Source: Loripinus fragilis (taxonomy: Eukaryota; Mollusca; Bivalvia; Lucinida; Lucinidae). Taken from it: a stretch of DNA of 64,000 nt. The first letter of the stretch is position 1, and each line of letters starts with the position of its first letter. The position numbers and the translations under genes are program-made. The stretch is taken from contig OZ026524.1 of assembly GCA_964019695.1 (NCBI GenBank), forward strand, positions 14,252,309 to 14,316,308, read 5' to 3'. Of the stretch, positions 11,822-21,280 are shown in pieces. The notes beneath the pieces are model-generated. The model was given only the letters and a program-made list of their open reading frames with translations. It ran no database searches and was not told where the DNA came from.

Positions 11822-12700
11822 TATAGCTGATTTCATAGGCCTTCCGTACTTTTCCCGATTTCCATCAGGATTCAAGTCACATGTACTTATATAACATGAC
11901 TTTCTCAGCCAATGGAAATTTGTTCCATTACCACGAGACCAGCAGCCATGTGCTCGAGGCCAGCACCAAAACACCAAAAGAAATTCTGTTTTGTAAGCAA
12001 ACAGGCTTGTATATATTGCATACGAAGTGTGGATAAGTTGTAAGTGTACTCTTTGAGCCGCTTGGTATGTTTATTGTTTATATAATACCTCGAAAACCAA
12101 TTTTATGTTTTTCAAACAGCACCCATGATTGTTTACAGGCTGATGACGTCAGTATTTAGTACATCACAGCACCAGTGTTACTGACTGAGTTGGTGTTTAT
12201 GTAAACATTTCACCATTTGAAGAATGACTCAAAATATCGTCAAAAACATCATTGCTAATGTGACATCGAGCTTTCAAGTCAATCTAGCGACAGAAATTCC
12301 TAATATAACCAAAAACTACACAAATTCGCAAGTTTTCACTTGTCGACATTGGGTATCTGCAATGCTTATTTAAATATACGTCACGTTATTGGGAATTTTG
12401 TTTTGATTGGCCAGATATTTTTCTAATCGGGAGAGCTTGGAGCTAATCGGAACATGTCGGGGAAAACTTGGTATGAAATTAGCTATTACTTTCTCTGAAG
12501 ATCGTTTTTGTCTTAGCAAAAAGTGCAAACATTGGTGAAATGGTGCATCTACCTGCAGCATTTCATAAGGGTCTGCACTGTTTTGCAAAAGTATCTGTTT
12601 ATAGAGTTTTAGTCTACAAAGGATTAATTGATCATTTTAACACAACAGCCGCACATCAGCAGAATGATAGACTCGAAATTTCCTGATTACCTGTAAGATA
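11822..12700. other. Spacer with no supported gene
   Basis: No domain or splice-supported exon. At about 12490-12600 there is a degraded copy of the dispersed segment that includes TTTGTCTTAGCAAA and GGGTCTGCACTGTTT, seen also in family F. Confidence 0.4.
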
Positions 12701-12819
12701 TAAATGGCGTACTCTCGTGGCGATCCTGGTGATATTTGCATTACTTTTATTTTTCACTGCTTGTGTTTTGTTTTGTTATATGGCAAACAGTTAAAATTCA
12801 TGCGTCATCTTTACTTCAG

Positions 12820-12952
12820 ATAGTTTTTGGACGGGTGGAAATGACAAGGAATCGGAAGGTTACTGGGTCTGGGGCCATCCCAATGGATATACTATGGGTG
12901 AAAACGGTAGTTGGTATGATAATGAACCAAATAACAACAACAATAATGAAAG
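12820..12952 (+). pseudogene. Orphan C-type lectin-like domain exon
   Basis: After a CTTCAG acceptor (AG at 12818-12819) the frame reads FWTGGNDKESEGYWVWGHP, then GSWYDNEPNNNNNNE. This resembles the core of a C-type lectin fold: WxGxxDxxxEGxWxW, then W...xEPNN, the EPN triplet typical of Ca2+-dependent sugar binding. A GT (GTATAT) after GAAAG could be a donor. Alternatively the frame runs on as ERYITLNF, like the E-(x)-C-V-T-L stretch of the family, and stays open to 13160. I find no signal peptide, no N-terminal Cys exon and no C-terminal FxCE exon nearby, only a doubtful stretch near 13050-13090. Most likely a fragment or pseudogene; a one-exon remainder of an unseen gene cannot be excluded. 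Confidence 0.5.
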
Positions 12953-13251
12953 GTATATAACTTTAAATTTTCAAAACTATTGCCTACTCAGGCAAACAAT
13001 TATAGTAGTGTACACGCTGTCTTCCAGAAACTTTGTTTCATCACAGTCAATGAATTTTATTGGATTGTTTCCGTTTGCTGAGACAAAGAGTAAGTTAACC
13101 ATTTACTCCATAATTCCGCCTTTGACGCCTTTCACATATCAGCAAATGCTTCATTTTCAATAATAATTTCAAAAGTATCAAAAACTTAACTTTTCAATGT
13201 TGTCTAAAAATAAAAAATGATGTCATGAAATAAAAATATCCTATAGAGTAA

Positions 13252-13650
13252 AGAGTTAAGAGTCTTATGTCAGACCGCCAGATAAGAGCAAGTAATTACA
13301 AAAATATTTCTCAAAAAAAAATGCTTCGGGTACTCAGAATCGCCCAAAACATATACCTAAAATGATGGATAATTTGTTTGATTTGATTCTCCACGCCCCA
13401 GTCAACAAATTTTCAGTTATGTTGGGACGGGTCTTCCTGGGTTGAACCAGTACTAAGCAAGAATTAAAGTAGCTTGCTCAAGGACATGACACAGTGACGC
13501 CCTTGAGGCTTGAGCCCGTGGCCATTCGGTCTTGAGCCAAGCCCTCTACCACTGAGCCACTGCGCTCCCAAACTGATGGATAAGAAAACTATTTGAATTT
13601 GACGCATAAAATGTGCTTAGCTGGGCTGATGTGCTTTGGCAAAAGAAGCT
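13252..13650. repeat. Hairpin-family H copy, split by a SINE
   Basis: The left part (CAGATAAGAG..., GGGTACTCAGAATCGCCCAAAACATATACC) and the right part (GATGGATAAGAAAACTATTTG...) are the two halves of the hairpin family best seen at 28762-28960. The central hairpin is degraded. The SINE at 13373-13573 separates the halves. Confidence 0.55.
13373..13573 (-). mobile_element. tRNA-derived SINE-1 with 10-bp target-site duplication
   Basis: Read on the minus strand it starts GGGAGCGCAGTGGCTCAGTGG. It has A-box-like TGGCTCAGTGGTAGAG and B-box-like GGGCTCAAGCC, so the head is tRNA-like. The body contains GTCCTTGAGCAAG and ACCCAGGAAGACC, and the tail CAAATCAAACAAA. TGATGGATAA lies on both sides (13363-13372 and 13574-13583), a clean target duplication. 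Not a functional tRNA. Confidence 0.8.
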
Positions 13651-13929
13651 ATGGCGAAGATAGTTCATGAGAAATATATAAAGGATATTTACTTTTTTGA
13701 GGTGAATACCAAAATTATTTCATCGAGTGTGTTGAAAATATCAGAATTTTCATGAGTGCGCAGCACGAATAAAAATTTCGATGTTTTCAACTCACGAGAT
13801 GACATATATTTGGTATCTCTAGTCATCAGGACTTACAGATAAAAAGAAATTTATTCAGCGTCAAAGTACCAGACAAGTGTCGTCATAAGCGACGCCATGA
13901 TTTGTTGATGACGTTACGTAGCATAGGTT

Positions 13930-14040
13930 ACATGCATTGCCTCACTCACTGAAGCGGGCAGGGGGTCCAGACCGCCCCCTGGAAAATCACAGAAATATAG
14001 GGTTTTTTAGCAATACTGGTCTTGGTCCCCTTAAAAATCA
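13930..14040. repeat. Degraded G-rich dispersed repeat
   Basis: GCAGGGGGTCCAGACCGCCCCCTGGAAAATCAC belongs to a dispersed family whose other copies are at 17505-17750, 25082-25225, 32925-33070 and 60565-60870. Only the core is recognisable. Confidence 0.45.
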
Positions 14041-14579
14041 CAAAGCTACCTAGCCATCATTCAATGTAGGGCCATCATCGGGCCGATGATAGCCTGATAA
14101 TAGTGTAATAGTGGTAGTTTGATCCTTCCTCCCCTCATCAAATTAAAAAAAATAAAACCTTGTCAAAGTTGGACCCCATCTGACATAACTTTCTAGAGTG
14201 TTCATGCGCACTTACTTGTTGGTTCTTTTTGCATAGGAAAACAACGAATTCTAAAACCCTGGCTCAAACAAGCTTGTGTACCTTTGTATTCTCACCAGAT
14301 AAATAATTGCTTGCACACCCATACATTGAATACTCAGAACAACTAACTAAAAGCTACGTTACAAATGTATCATATCTAAAGACTGAGTTCACACACGTAT
14401 GAAAATCACAGAAGTTGTACCATATATAATTTGAGGAGCATTACACAAGTTGGTCGACATAGTTTTCAGTCAACAAGAATAATAGTGCAAGCAAGGAATG
14501 TGCTATTTGAGCTCAGCAATTTAAGTGCCTTATCATCAACGGGCTTTAAGACACTTATATGGCCAGTAAATGTATGTAT

Positions 14580-14755
14580 GCCATTAGAGGCCTGCTGACC
14601 ATTCTAAAGCTGTGGTTTTGTTGTTGCTTAGTTTTAATTTGTGGTGTTTCTAAAAAGCGTGTGTGTGAGTGTGTAATCCTCTAGGTTGGTCTCTGGTTTG
14701 TAATAGTATTATTTCCTGGTCATATTAAGTTGTTATTTCTTCCCAAGTCAAGCTT
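14580..14755 (+). mobile_element. Old PLE-2 3'-tail fragment
   Basis: GGCCTGCTGACCATTCTAAAGCTGTGG and ATTATTTCCTGGTCATATTAAG correspond to the fresher PLE-2 tail at 3267-3556 but are strongly diverged, with the middle deleted. Confidence 0.45.
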
Positions 14756-15268
14756 GACATTATAAAAGTAAAATAATATGACCCTTATGGATCGTTTAAT
14801 GGACTTTTAAAGCATATTAAAATATATCATAATCGTGAGGGTGTGAGAGAAAAAAATCCACCCCAAAGATTACAGTTTGGAATCACATGACTCTCTGACT
14901 GATTATACACGGTGATCTCAAGGGCCTGATTTTAAAACCAGACCCTCACACGTAAAAAAAATCGTTTTATTGTTATTCATTGAAATTACATTTTAAACTA
15001 GGCTTGAAGAAGATTCTGAATAATTATGCTGAGATTCAATATTGAGTGACATAATAACGTAACTTGACGACAATGTGTGTGAGTTCCAATTACAACCAAT
15101 GGACAGCTCTCACGTGATTGCCTGTGAAAGAGAGCATGGTTATGATTAGAATTTCTACCCCAGGCTAAACCCTCCAATAGACGGATCTGCCATGCATAAA
15201 ATGTATGTATAAGGACAAATTTTACATGTACTACTGTAGCTGATATGCAAGCCAGTATATTAACAGGA

Positions 15269-16292
15269 ATATATACTGCTCAACAAAAGTTTAGCACGGA
15301 TTTTAATATCATATCCAGATTTGAATGAATATGAAATATTTCATTTTATGTAAATCAACAAGTATTGGGATCTTAAAACTAATGTTGTTTCGAACCGCCA
15401 GACAAAACGTAATCTGGGTAGGCGTCAGTGGATTGACGTTACTTTTTATGTCATGCACATGTAAAGGATACAAGCCCACATCAAAAATTAAAACTATCCA
15501 TTCTAACGTAAAGCAAAAGGTTCTTAATGATGAAAAACGTTGAAAACGTCAGAGAATGGTGCCCGTTTATGCCATTTTTCTGCGTACCATAATGACGTTA
15601 AAATGCCCTTTTCCAATTTTTGGACTTTTCAGCGAACTGAATGAAGCGTTTATGTAATCCGTTTGATGCTAGTGTGGCACAAGCACCCTGAACAGTTCTC
15701 TTAGTCATTCATTTGAAAACGTCTTCTATGGGTCGCGTTATTGCCTACATTTAGCCTAGAATTGAGATTAACGTCAGTTTTCATGAATCAAATACGCAGA
15801 GACAAACTTTTGTAAACTTGCCTTACCCTTTGTTGTCTTTCTTATGGTACCCTTTTAAACACGAAAAACCTTTCAATTAAGGATGTCTACGTTTCGAAAA
15901 AAGTACTGTTTGTGACTTGCAAACGCCATTATAAAACGACGTTATTGGTTTTTGAGTTTCAACGTTTGCTTCAAAGGCTCAATTGAGACGATCTTAATCT
16001 TTTTTTCAGAATGTCTGTTTCGACCAAACTTGAAAACAAGAGACGTTATAAACCGATGCTGTATCAATTATGAATTGCCAGTAATGCAGTTGAAACGCGT
16101 TTTAGTCCCCTTCCTTGTTAAACGCAACGAACAACGCAGTAGAAATCAAATTTAATTATTCCAATTGCTTTCATCAACTTAAACACATATCAAACCATCA
16201 TTTCAGCAGAAATTGTATAACTTAAAATAATTTACTCACTCATAAATTTATCTTTATTTATTCGTGCTAAACTTTTGTTGAGCAGTATATAT
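15269..16292. mobile_element. TIR DNA element, 1,024 bp, perfect 30-nt TIRs
   Basis: The left end ATATATACTGCTCAACAAAA... (15269-15298) and the right end at 16263-16292 are perfect inverted complements over 30 nt. The outermost TATA steps fit a TA target duplication, as in the Tc1/mariner superfamily. The interior has several short frames (15325-15543, 15952-16155) with no DDE signature that I can recognise. It is probably a non-autonomous element mobilised by a transposase elsewhere. The perfect TIRs suggest recent activity compared with the relics around it. Confidence 0.8.
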
Positions 16293-16499
16293 TTGTGTCG
16301 TTGCAAAAACAAACCCTGCTGGGCTTTCGACTGCAATTTAAGAGCCCAATCAGCTTAACTGGTTCCAAGTTGTTCAAAGTAACAACTGGTAACGCATAAT
16401 GTTTCGTGGTCTGTGATTGGTCCGCCAATCATATGTTATATTACAAATCGTTAAGTTGACAAGACAACCACAGAACAATGACAAAATCAGACCTGGACG

Positions 16500-16665
16500 T
16501 ACATTGAGGATCTACGTTGATAACGTGACGTTGACGTCACGAAAACCATGCCAACACAATAACAAAGTTAAATGCAGCGAAACAAACACAATAAATGTCA
16601 TAGAAAGTTAATTTATATGGCGATATTTTATTACAAAAACGTAAGCTTTTTTTCTGTAGCCTGTA
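16500..16665 (+). repeat. Dispersed repeat, partner at 19780-19990
   Basis: Shared blocks are GATAACGTGACG / GATAACGTAACG, CCATGCCAACACAATAACAA / CCACGTCAACACAATAACAA, and TGCGATATTTT-like ends. Both copies are rich in AACGT/GACGT words. No ends or coding potential could be defined. Confidence 0.5.
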
Positions 16666-16937
16666 TGGAACGATAAAATCTTGCAAGATCCGTGAAAATA
16701 CGTGACAGGGGCCGATTTCTGTCTGTTTGGATTATTGGTGACCTATCCTTACAGTAGCTAATCTAGGGAAGTAAACCAGTCTACCAACCAGCCACCTAGC
16801 TAGATATTAAATATTTGCATGAGGCATTTTAGCTATCATTCTTTCCAGAAAGCGAATAATATGTCTAATCCATAAAAGAATATAGTTGCTTGTGATCAGA
16901 CCTGTCAGATGACAAGGCTGATCTGAGTGAATGTATA

Positions 16938-17275
16938 GTGATCATGCAAATCAAATACCTATGTGCCTTGATCAACATCTGAACTAAGGGTGAGGTCGGC
17001 CCGTGAAACCGGTTTAAGCACTCAAGTCAAATAATTTTACTGACGGTTCCAAGGCAGTACTTCTTTTGTGGATCATTTGTGTTATTTATGTCTTGTTTTC
17101 GTCATGCTTTCGCGTCTGTTCATTGCAGCCTTGTGCTCAACTGCTTGAAAAGGGCTGACCTCTTGGTTCTCGTTTGTAATGTTTAATTGTGTTTTTGTCA
17201 CTTTCCCATGTGGTATCCCGGGTAAGGTGTGGTGCTTGATTGTATCAATTCCTGATCTTTGCCACCTTTCTTACG
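16938..17275 (+). mobile_element. PLE-1 3'-tail fragment
   Basis: This is a diverged copy of the PLE-1 3' UTR. Markers in order are GGTGAGGTCGGCCCGTGAAACC, GACGGTTCCAAGGCAGTACTTC, GGGCTGACCTCTTGG and TCAATTCCTGATCTTTGCC. It is 5'-truncated and ends at the usual 3' end. Confidence 0.7.
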
Positions 17276-17504
17276 TTGTCTCAAATGTCATCGTATGTCT
17301 CGTAATCTTGTTGTAGCGATGAAGACTGCTTAGCAATGTACAAACCATTGGACTACAAGTGGGTCGATATTGGGTGTGACTCTGAACTTTATTTTATATG
17401 CGAAAAGAATAAGCAAGGAAATGAAAACTATCAGCAAGGAAGTAGTCCATAATGAATCGACAAGGAAATGAAGGTAACCTACTGGCATGCGGTCACATGT
17501 AGTA

Positions 17505-17750
17505 CATAGGCGGACCCAGATAATTCCATCAGGGGTGGGGGGTCTACGACACGCTTTTTTTAGTCATCAAAGAATTTGGCAGGGGGGCGCACAGAACCTC
17601 CTTTGAAAAGCAATTGGACACAATAGGCCCAATTGCTTCTCCAGGCGATTCGGTATCTGTATTTATCAGAAAAAGCTATAGCCACTTGTAACTTTTCAGG
17701 GGGCTGGGATCTCGACCCCTTGCACCATCCCTATTGGATCCGCGCATGTA
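17505..17750. repeat. G-rich dispersed repeat
   Basis: GCGGACCCAGATAA, GGGGTGGGGGGTC and a C-rich second half (CGACCCCTTGCACC...GGATCCGCG) give an imperfect inverted organisation. Similar C/G-rich GGATCC-flanked segments recur at 25082, 32925 and 60565. Confidence 0.45.
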
Positions 17751-17984
17751 GTACATGTATATATTTCTAAAATATGGCTGAGACGATGAGTCTTTCATTC
17801 TTATTGTACGTAGTTATCACACAGATAAGATCTATTATTCACTAGAAGTTGGTTAAGGTGGTGATTTTGTTTTTGTTGATCTTCTGATGTTGTTTAATCT
17901 AGTGTTTGTTATTGCTCCCTTTGCATGTTGTGGTTTGTTTGTTCTTTGGTCTGCCATGAGGCTCTTAGTGTCCTTTCTAGTTGA

Positions 17985-18062
17985 ATGCACCTGCTCAGTG
18001 GTAGAGTGCATAGCTGGAGGTCGAGGGGTTACTAGTTCTAGCCTCACCAGAGTCACTACATT
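17985..18062 (+). mobile_element. SINE-1 head fragment
   Basis: CTCAGTGGTAGAGTGC (A-box-like) and GGTTACTAGTTCTAGCC (B-box-like) match the tRNA-related head of SINE-1. The body and tail are missing. Confidence 0.5.
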
Positions 18063-18189
18063 GAACAAGTCAATAATTATTATCCTCTGCTAAGTACTAG
18101 TTTAACACATAAATGCACATAAATGACACATACAATGTGGCGTGGGACTAAAAACAACAACAGCTTCCTACTTCTAGCTTTGCAATCAT

Positions 18190-18450
18190 ATCGATAAGCA
18201 AGAGAGAGTCTGTGTAATCTGTCTTACTAGAGCATTTTTGTGGGGTGTGTGACATGAGAGAAAGAGAGAGAGTATTTGCATGCCGTCTTACTATAGCAAC
18301 TTTGTGGTGTATGGGACAAGATAAAGGGGGAAAGTTTTTGAATTTCGTCTTACCATAGCAAAATTGTGGAGTATGCGCGGCAAGAGAGAGAGAGAGAGAG
18401 AGAGTCCTTGCATGCTGTCTTTAATTATTGTACATTGTGGGGTGATTTTG
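18190..18450. repeat. Minisatellite, about four units of 65-80 bp
   Basis: Each unit carries GTCTTACTATAGCAA-(A/C)TTGTGG(G/T)GT and a GAGAGAGAG run followed by (G/T)C(C/A)T(T)TGCATGC. The GA run length varies between units. Confidence 0.65.
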
Positions 18451-18699
18451 CAAATGTGGATTGCAACTCTCAGCAAACCATTGATAAACGAGTGGAAATA
18501 AGATAAATTGACATATTTGATAATAGGGGGGATTCACCCAACGTTTTGGGAGGGAGGGGTTCACCCCACTTTGGACCGCTCCCTATGGACACAATATGAA
18601 ACACCTCACTAGTACTGCCCAAATGGTTTCTCTCTGCGTATCTTAGTGTTCACTATCTTCGACATGAAATTTACCAAGGAATAGACACATCAGCCTTTT

Positions 18700-19370
18700 T
18701 TTCTAGGTTGCATATTAAAGTGTTTAAAACCTGATGTGTATACGTTGTGGTGTAAAATTTGCAATCACATTGGCAATCCTGTGTGCAACCCAAAGTGTAC
18801 CTCCTTTAGGTTAGTCCATCCGTCGCGTTTATTGTAAATGCATCTCCTTCTAAGGCCAAGGTCAAACTTGTATTTTCTTGTAAATGCATCTACCCCTAAA
18901 CCGTTCGACATAGCAACCTCAAACTTTGCAGGTGCATAGTTTACATGATGCAGAGAGTACTTATAATGTATTTTCATGTATATGCATCTCCACTTAAACC
19001 GTTAGACGTAGCGACTTCAAAATTTGCAGGTGTATATGCCGTATTATGTTGATGGTACAGAACAACAGTTCATGTGACCATGGCCCCACTGTTTAGGTCA
19101 AATGAAGACAAATGCTGTATCCTTTTGTAAATTCATCTTCTACCGTTCGACGTAGCAACTTTAAACTTTGCAGGTACATAATTATGTCACTTGGTGTAGA
19201 AGGTACTGTACAACATTTCGTGTGACTTTGACCCCAACAGCAAGGTTACCTATCTAAAACATATTTTCTTGAAAATGCATCTCCCAAACCGTTGCTGGGG
19301 GTAGCAACTTTTATCTTTGCTGGTGCAAAAGTTACACAATTTAGAGGGTGCTGGGAAACATTTTGTGTAC
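18700..19370. repeat. Tandem repeat, about four units of 130-150 bp
   Basis: Each unit has AAATGCATCTCC, then AAACCGTTCGACGTAGCAAC, then AAACTTTGCAGGTGCATA and a short spacer with AAGGTCAA-like words. Units start near 18830, 18945, 19120 and 19265. Short open frames through it (for example 18765-18977) are by-products. Confidence 0.65.
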
Positions 19371-19511
19371 GCCAAGGTTGAAAAAGATAGAAAAAGCTGG
19401 TATTTCCCATGGTTTACCATCGACTATATGTTGGTTACTTTTGTACGGTTTATTAGAAAAACAGTGCTTAGTTTAGTATAAATTCAATACTTTAAAACGA
19501 AGAAAAAAGAA

Positions 19512-19649
19512 GACCTTAATTGGTTTTCAATACTGATTATTGCTTAATACCGGTCAAAAGTATTGCAGACCTTCATTAAGCTACCATTTGTCTTTAAGAC
19601 CTTTGTTTTTTCTAGTTTTGAGTGGCTGCTTAAGACAAGTTTTACTGTA
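19512..19649. mobile_element. MITE-B copy 2, left-truncated
   Basis: It matches the right two thirds of 11614-11821, including the right TIR CTTAAGACAAGTTTTACTGTA. The left TIR is absent. Confidence 0.65.
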
Positions 19650-19779
19650 ACTTGAAAGTCCATGTTCTGAATAATTAGGATGGAAATTGAGCCTTTGTTG
19701 AGCAAAAGATACAAATAGACACCTGCGGCCCAATTGGAACTGCCTCATCCGATTCCGCGAAATTCTGTGGAATCAGACC

Positions 19780-19990
19780 AAGGATGAACATCAAGGACCT
19801 ACTTTAATAACCCGGGTGATAACGTAACGCTGACGTTATATAACGTGACGCTATATAAATGTCACTGAAACCACGTCAACACAATAACAAGTATGACTGC
19901 AGCAAAGCAAACGGTTATAAATGAAGTTTATTTTTTTCTGTAAAATATTGCGATATTTTCTTGAAAAAAAAACATAAACTTCATTTATTC
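19780..19990 (+). repeat. Dispersed repeat, partner of 16500-16665
   Basis: It shares GATAACGTAACG, CGTCAACACAATAACAA and TTGCGATATTTT with the 16.5-kb copy. It is followed by a small inverted repeat (ACATAAACTTCATTTATTCTG facing AAATGAAGTTTATTT). Confidence 0.5.
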
Positions 19991-19999
19991 TGCTGATTA

Positions 20000-20870
20000 A
20001 AACTTTCGGATAATCAGAATAATCGACTTTAATACAGCTGAACCCACATGCTACAGAACTAATTTTCCATACGCCAGTTCTGGTTAGAAAATGGAGCTTT
20101 TTGGTACATAGTACTACACGTAATGCTGGTTATATACACCAGAGTCATAATTTGAATCTTGAATTGAGATAGACTTTCTCAAATGACATGCTGCTATTGG
20201 AGACTCGACAATCTTGCGCACCTGCATAGTCTAATCAATGAGTGCTCTAGGGGCAGCAAAGGGTTCAACGTTTCTTCAGCCAGAAAACTAACAATTTGGC
20301 CAGACTGAGCTGATGTACACTGGATCAATGGTAACACTTTCAAATTAAGATGTACATTGTTTCATCTTGGCAAACAGTGTATACCCTGAATAAATGCTAC
20401 ATTCTGTGACATTTCATCTCTGTATTCACTTTGTACAAAGAAACCCGTTAAGAGGTTTTCCGTTTACAAATGGTTAAACATTGTTGTTTTTTTTATTTCA
20501 GATAATTAAGCCAGCAACTTTAAACATCAGAAGCAGGAGCTACGGATATGATATAGCTCCAGTTAATAAATAATTGAGTCTAACATTAATATCATTTTCA
20601 TGGTCACAATCTTATATTTATTTAGTATACTCAAATAGTTGTCACCCTGAGATCATATGCGCAGCCAGAAGGCTGAAACAGTTACGCACATCAAAGGGAG
20701 ACTATTGGATCAAGCAGTGATTTTCTTCAAATGCGTCGCTTTTCAAAATGGAAAACTTCTCTTAAAGGATAGAATTTGCTCCCAGAGGAAGCGAATTGTT
20801 TACTTTAAGAACAGTTCCTTATAGTATGGAAAATCACTTTTACCACATTAGGCGTCCTCATTTGGATGTT
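20000..20870. other. Spacer 3' of the transporter gene
   Basis: No recognised gene. A weak dispersed-repeat trace (CTTGGCAAACAGTGTATACCC) lies near 20365-20420. Confidence 0.4.
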
Positions 20871-20876
20871 ACTATT

Positions 20877-20882
20877 TTTATT
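20877..20882 (-). terminator. Candidate poly(A) signal of the transporter gene
   Basis: AATAAA on the minus strand, about 260 nt beyond the stop codon at 21144. It is a candidate on position only; AATAAA is common in AT-rich DNA. Confidence 0.35.
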
Positions 20883-21143
20883 ACGCACATACGAAATTGA
20901 GTAATGTGAGCTACGCCAATGGAGACGATTTTTTTAAAAATCCATAGCATATAGTCAGGTTGACAAAAGAAAAAATTATATATAGTTTCTATACACCTCA
21001 TTCATGAGGTCTGATAATAAAATTCATTTTGAAAATAAATTTATCTTAATCGCTGTAAAATATATATTCAATCACTAACGACCTAGACCTCTGAAACAGT
21101 TCAATATAAAAGTGAAAGGGACTAAACTGTAGTTCAGTTTGAA

Positions 21144-21280
21144 TTATTTCTTTAAGTTACAAACATGTCGCACATTACATGGTATGATCATGGGCAGCAA
21201 CACTAAACCAGAGAGAACTAGAGATATCCCAGCAGCCATGAAAGATGAAACGTATGTATTAGTTACGTCAAACAGCCAGC
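21144..21280 (-). CDS. Transporter exon 7 (TM12 and C-terminus)
   Basis: The acceptor is TATTTTTCAG. Entering in phase 1, the frame reads GWLFDVTNTYVSSFMAAG, then a hydrophobic stretch (ISLVLSGLVLLPMII), and ends CNLKK and TAA. The G-W-L-F-D-x-T start matches the loop between TM11 and TM12 of MCT proteins, and both candidate exon 6 copies end one codon before it (VAG). The cytosolic tail is very short. Confidence 0.8.
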
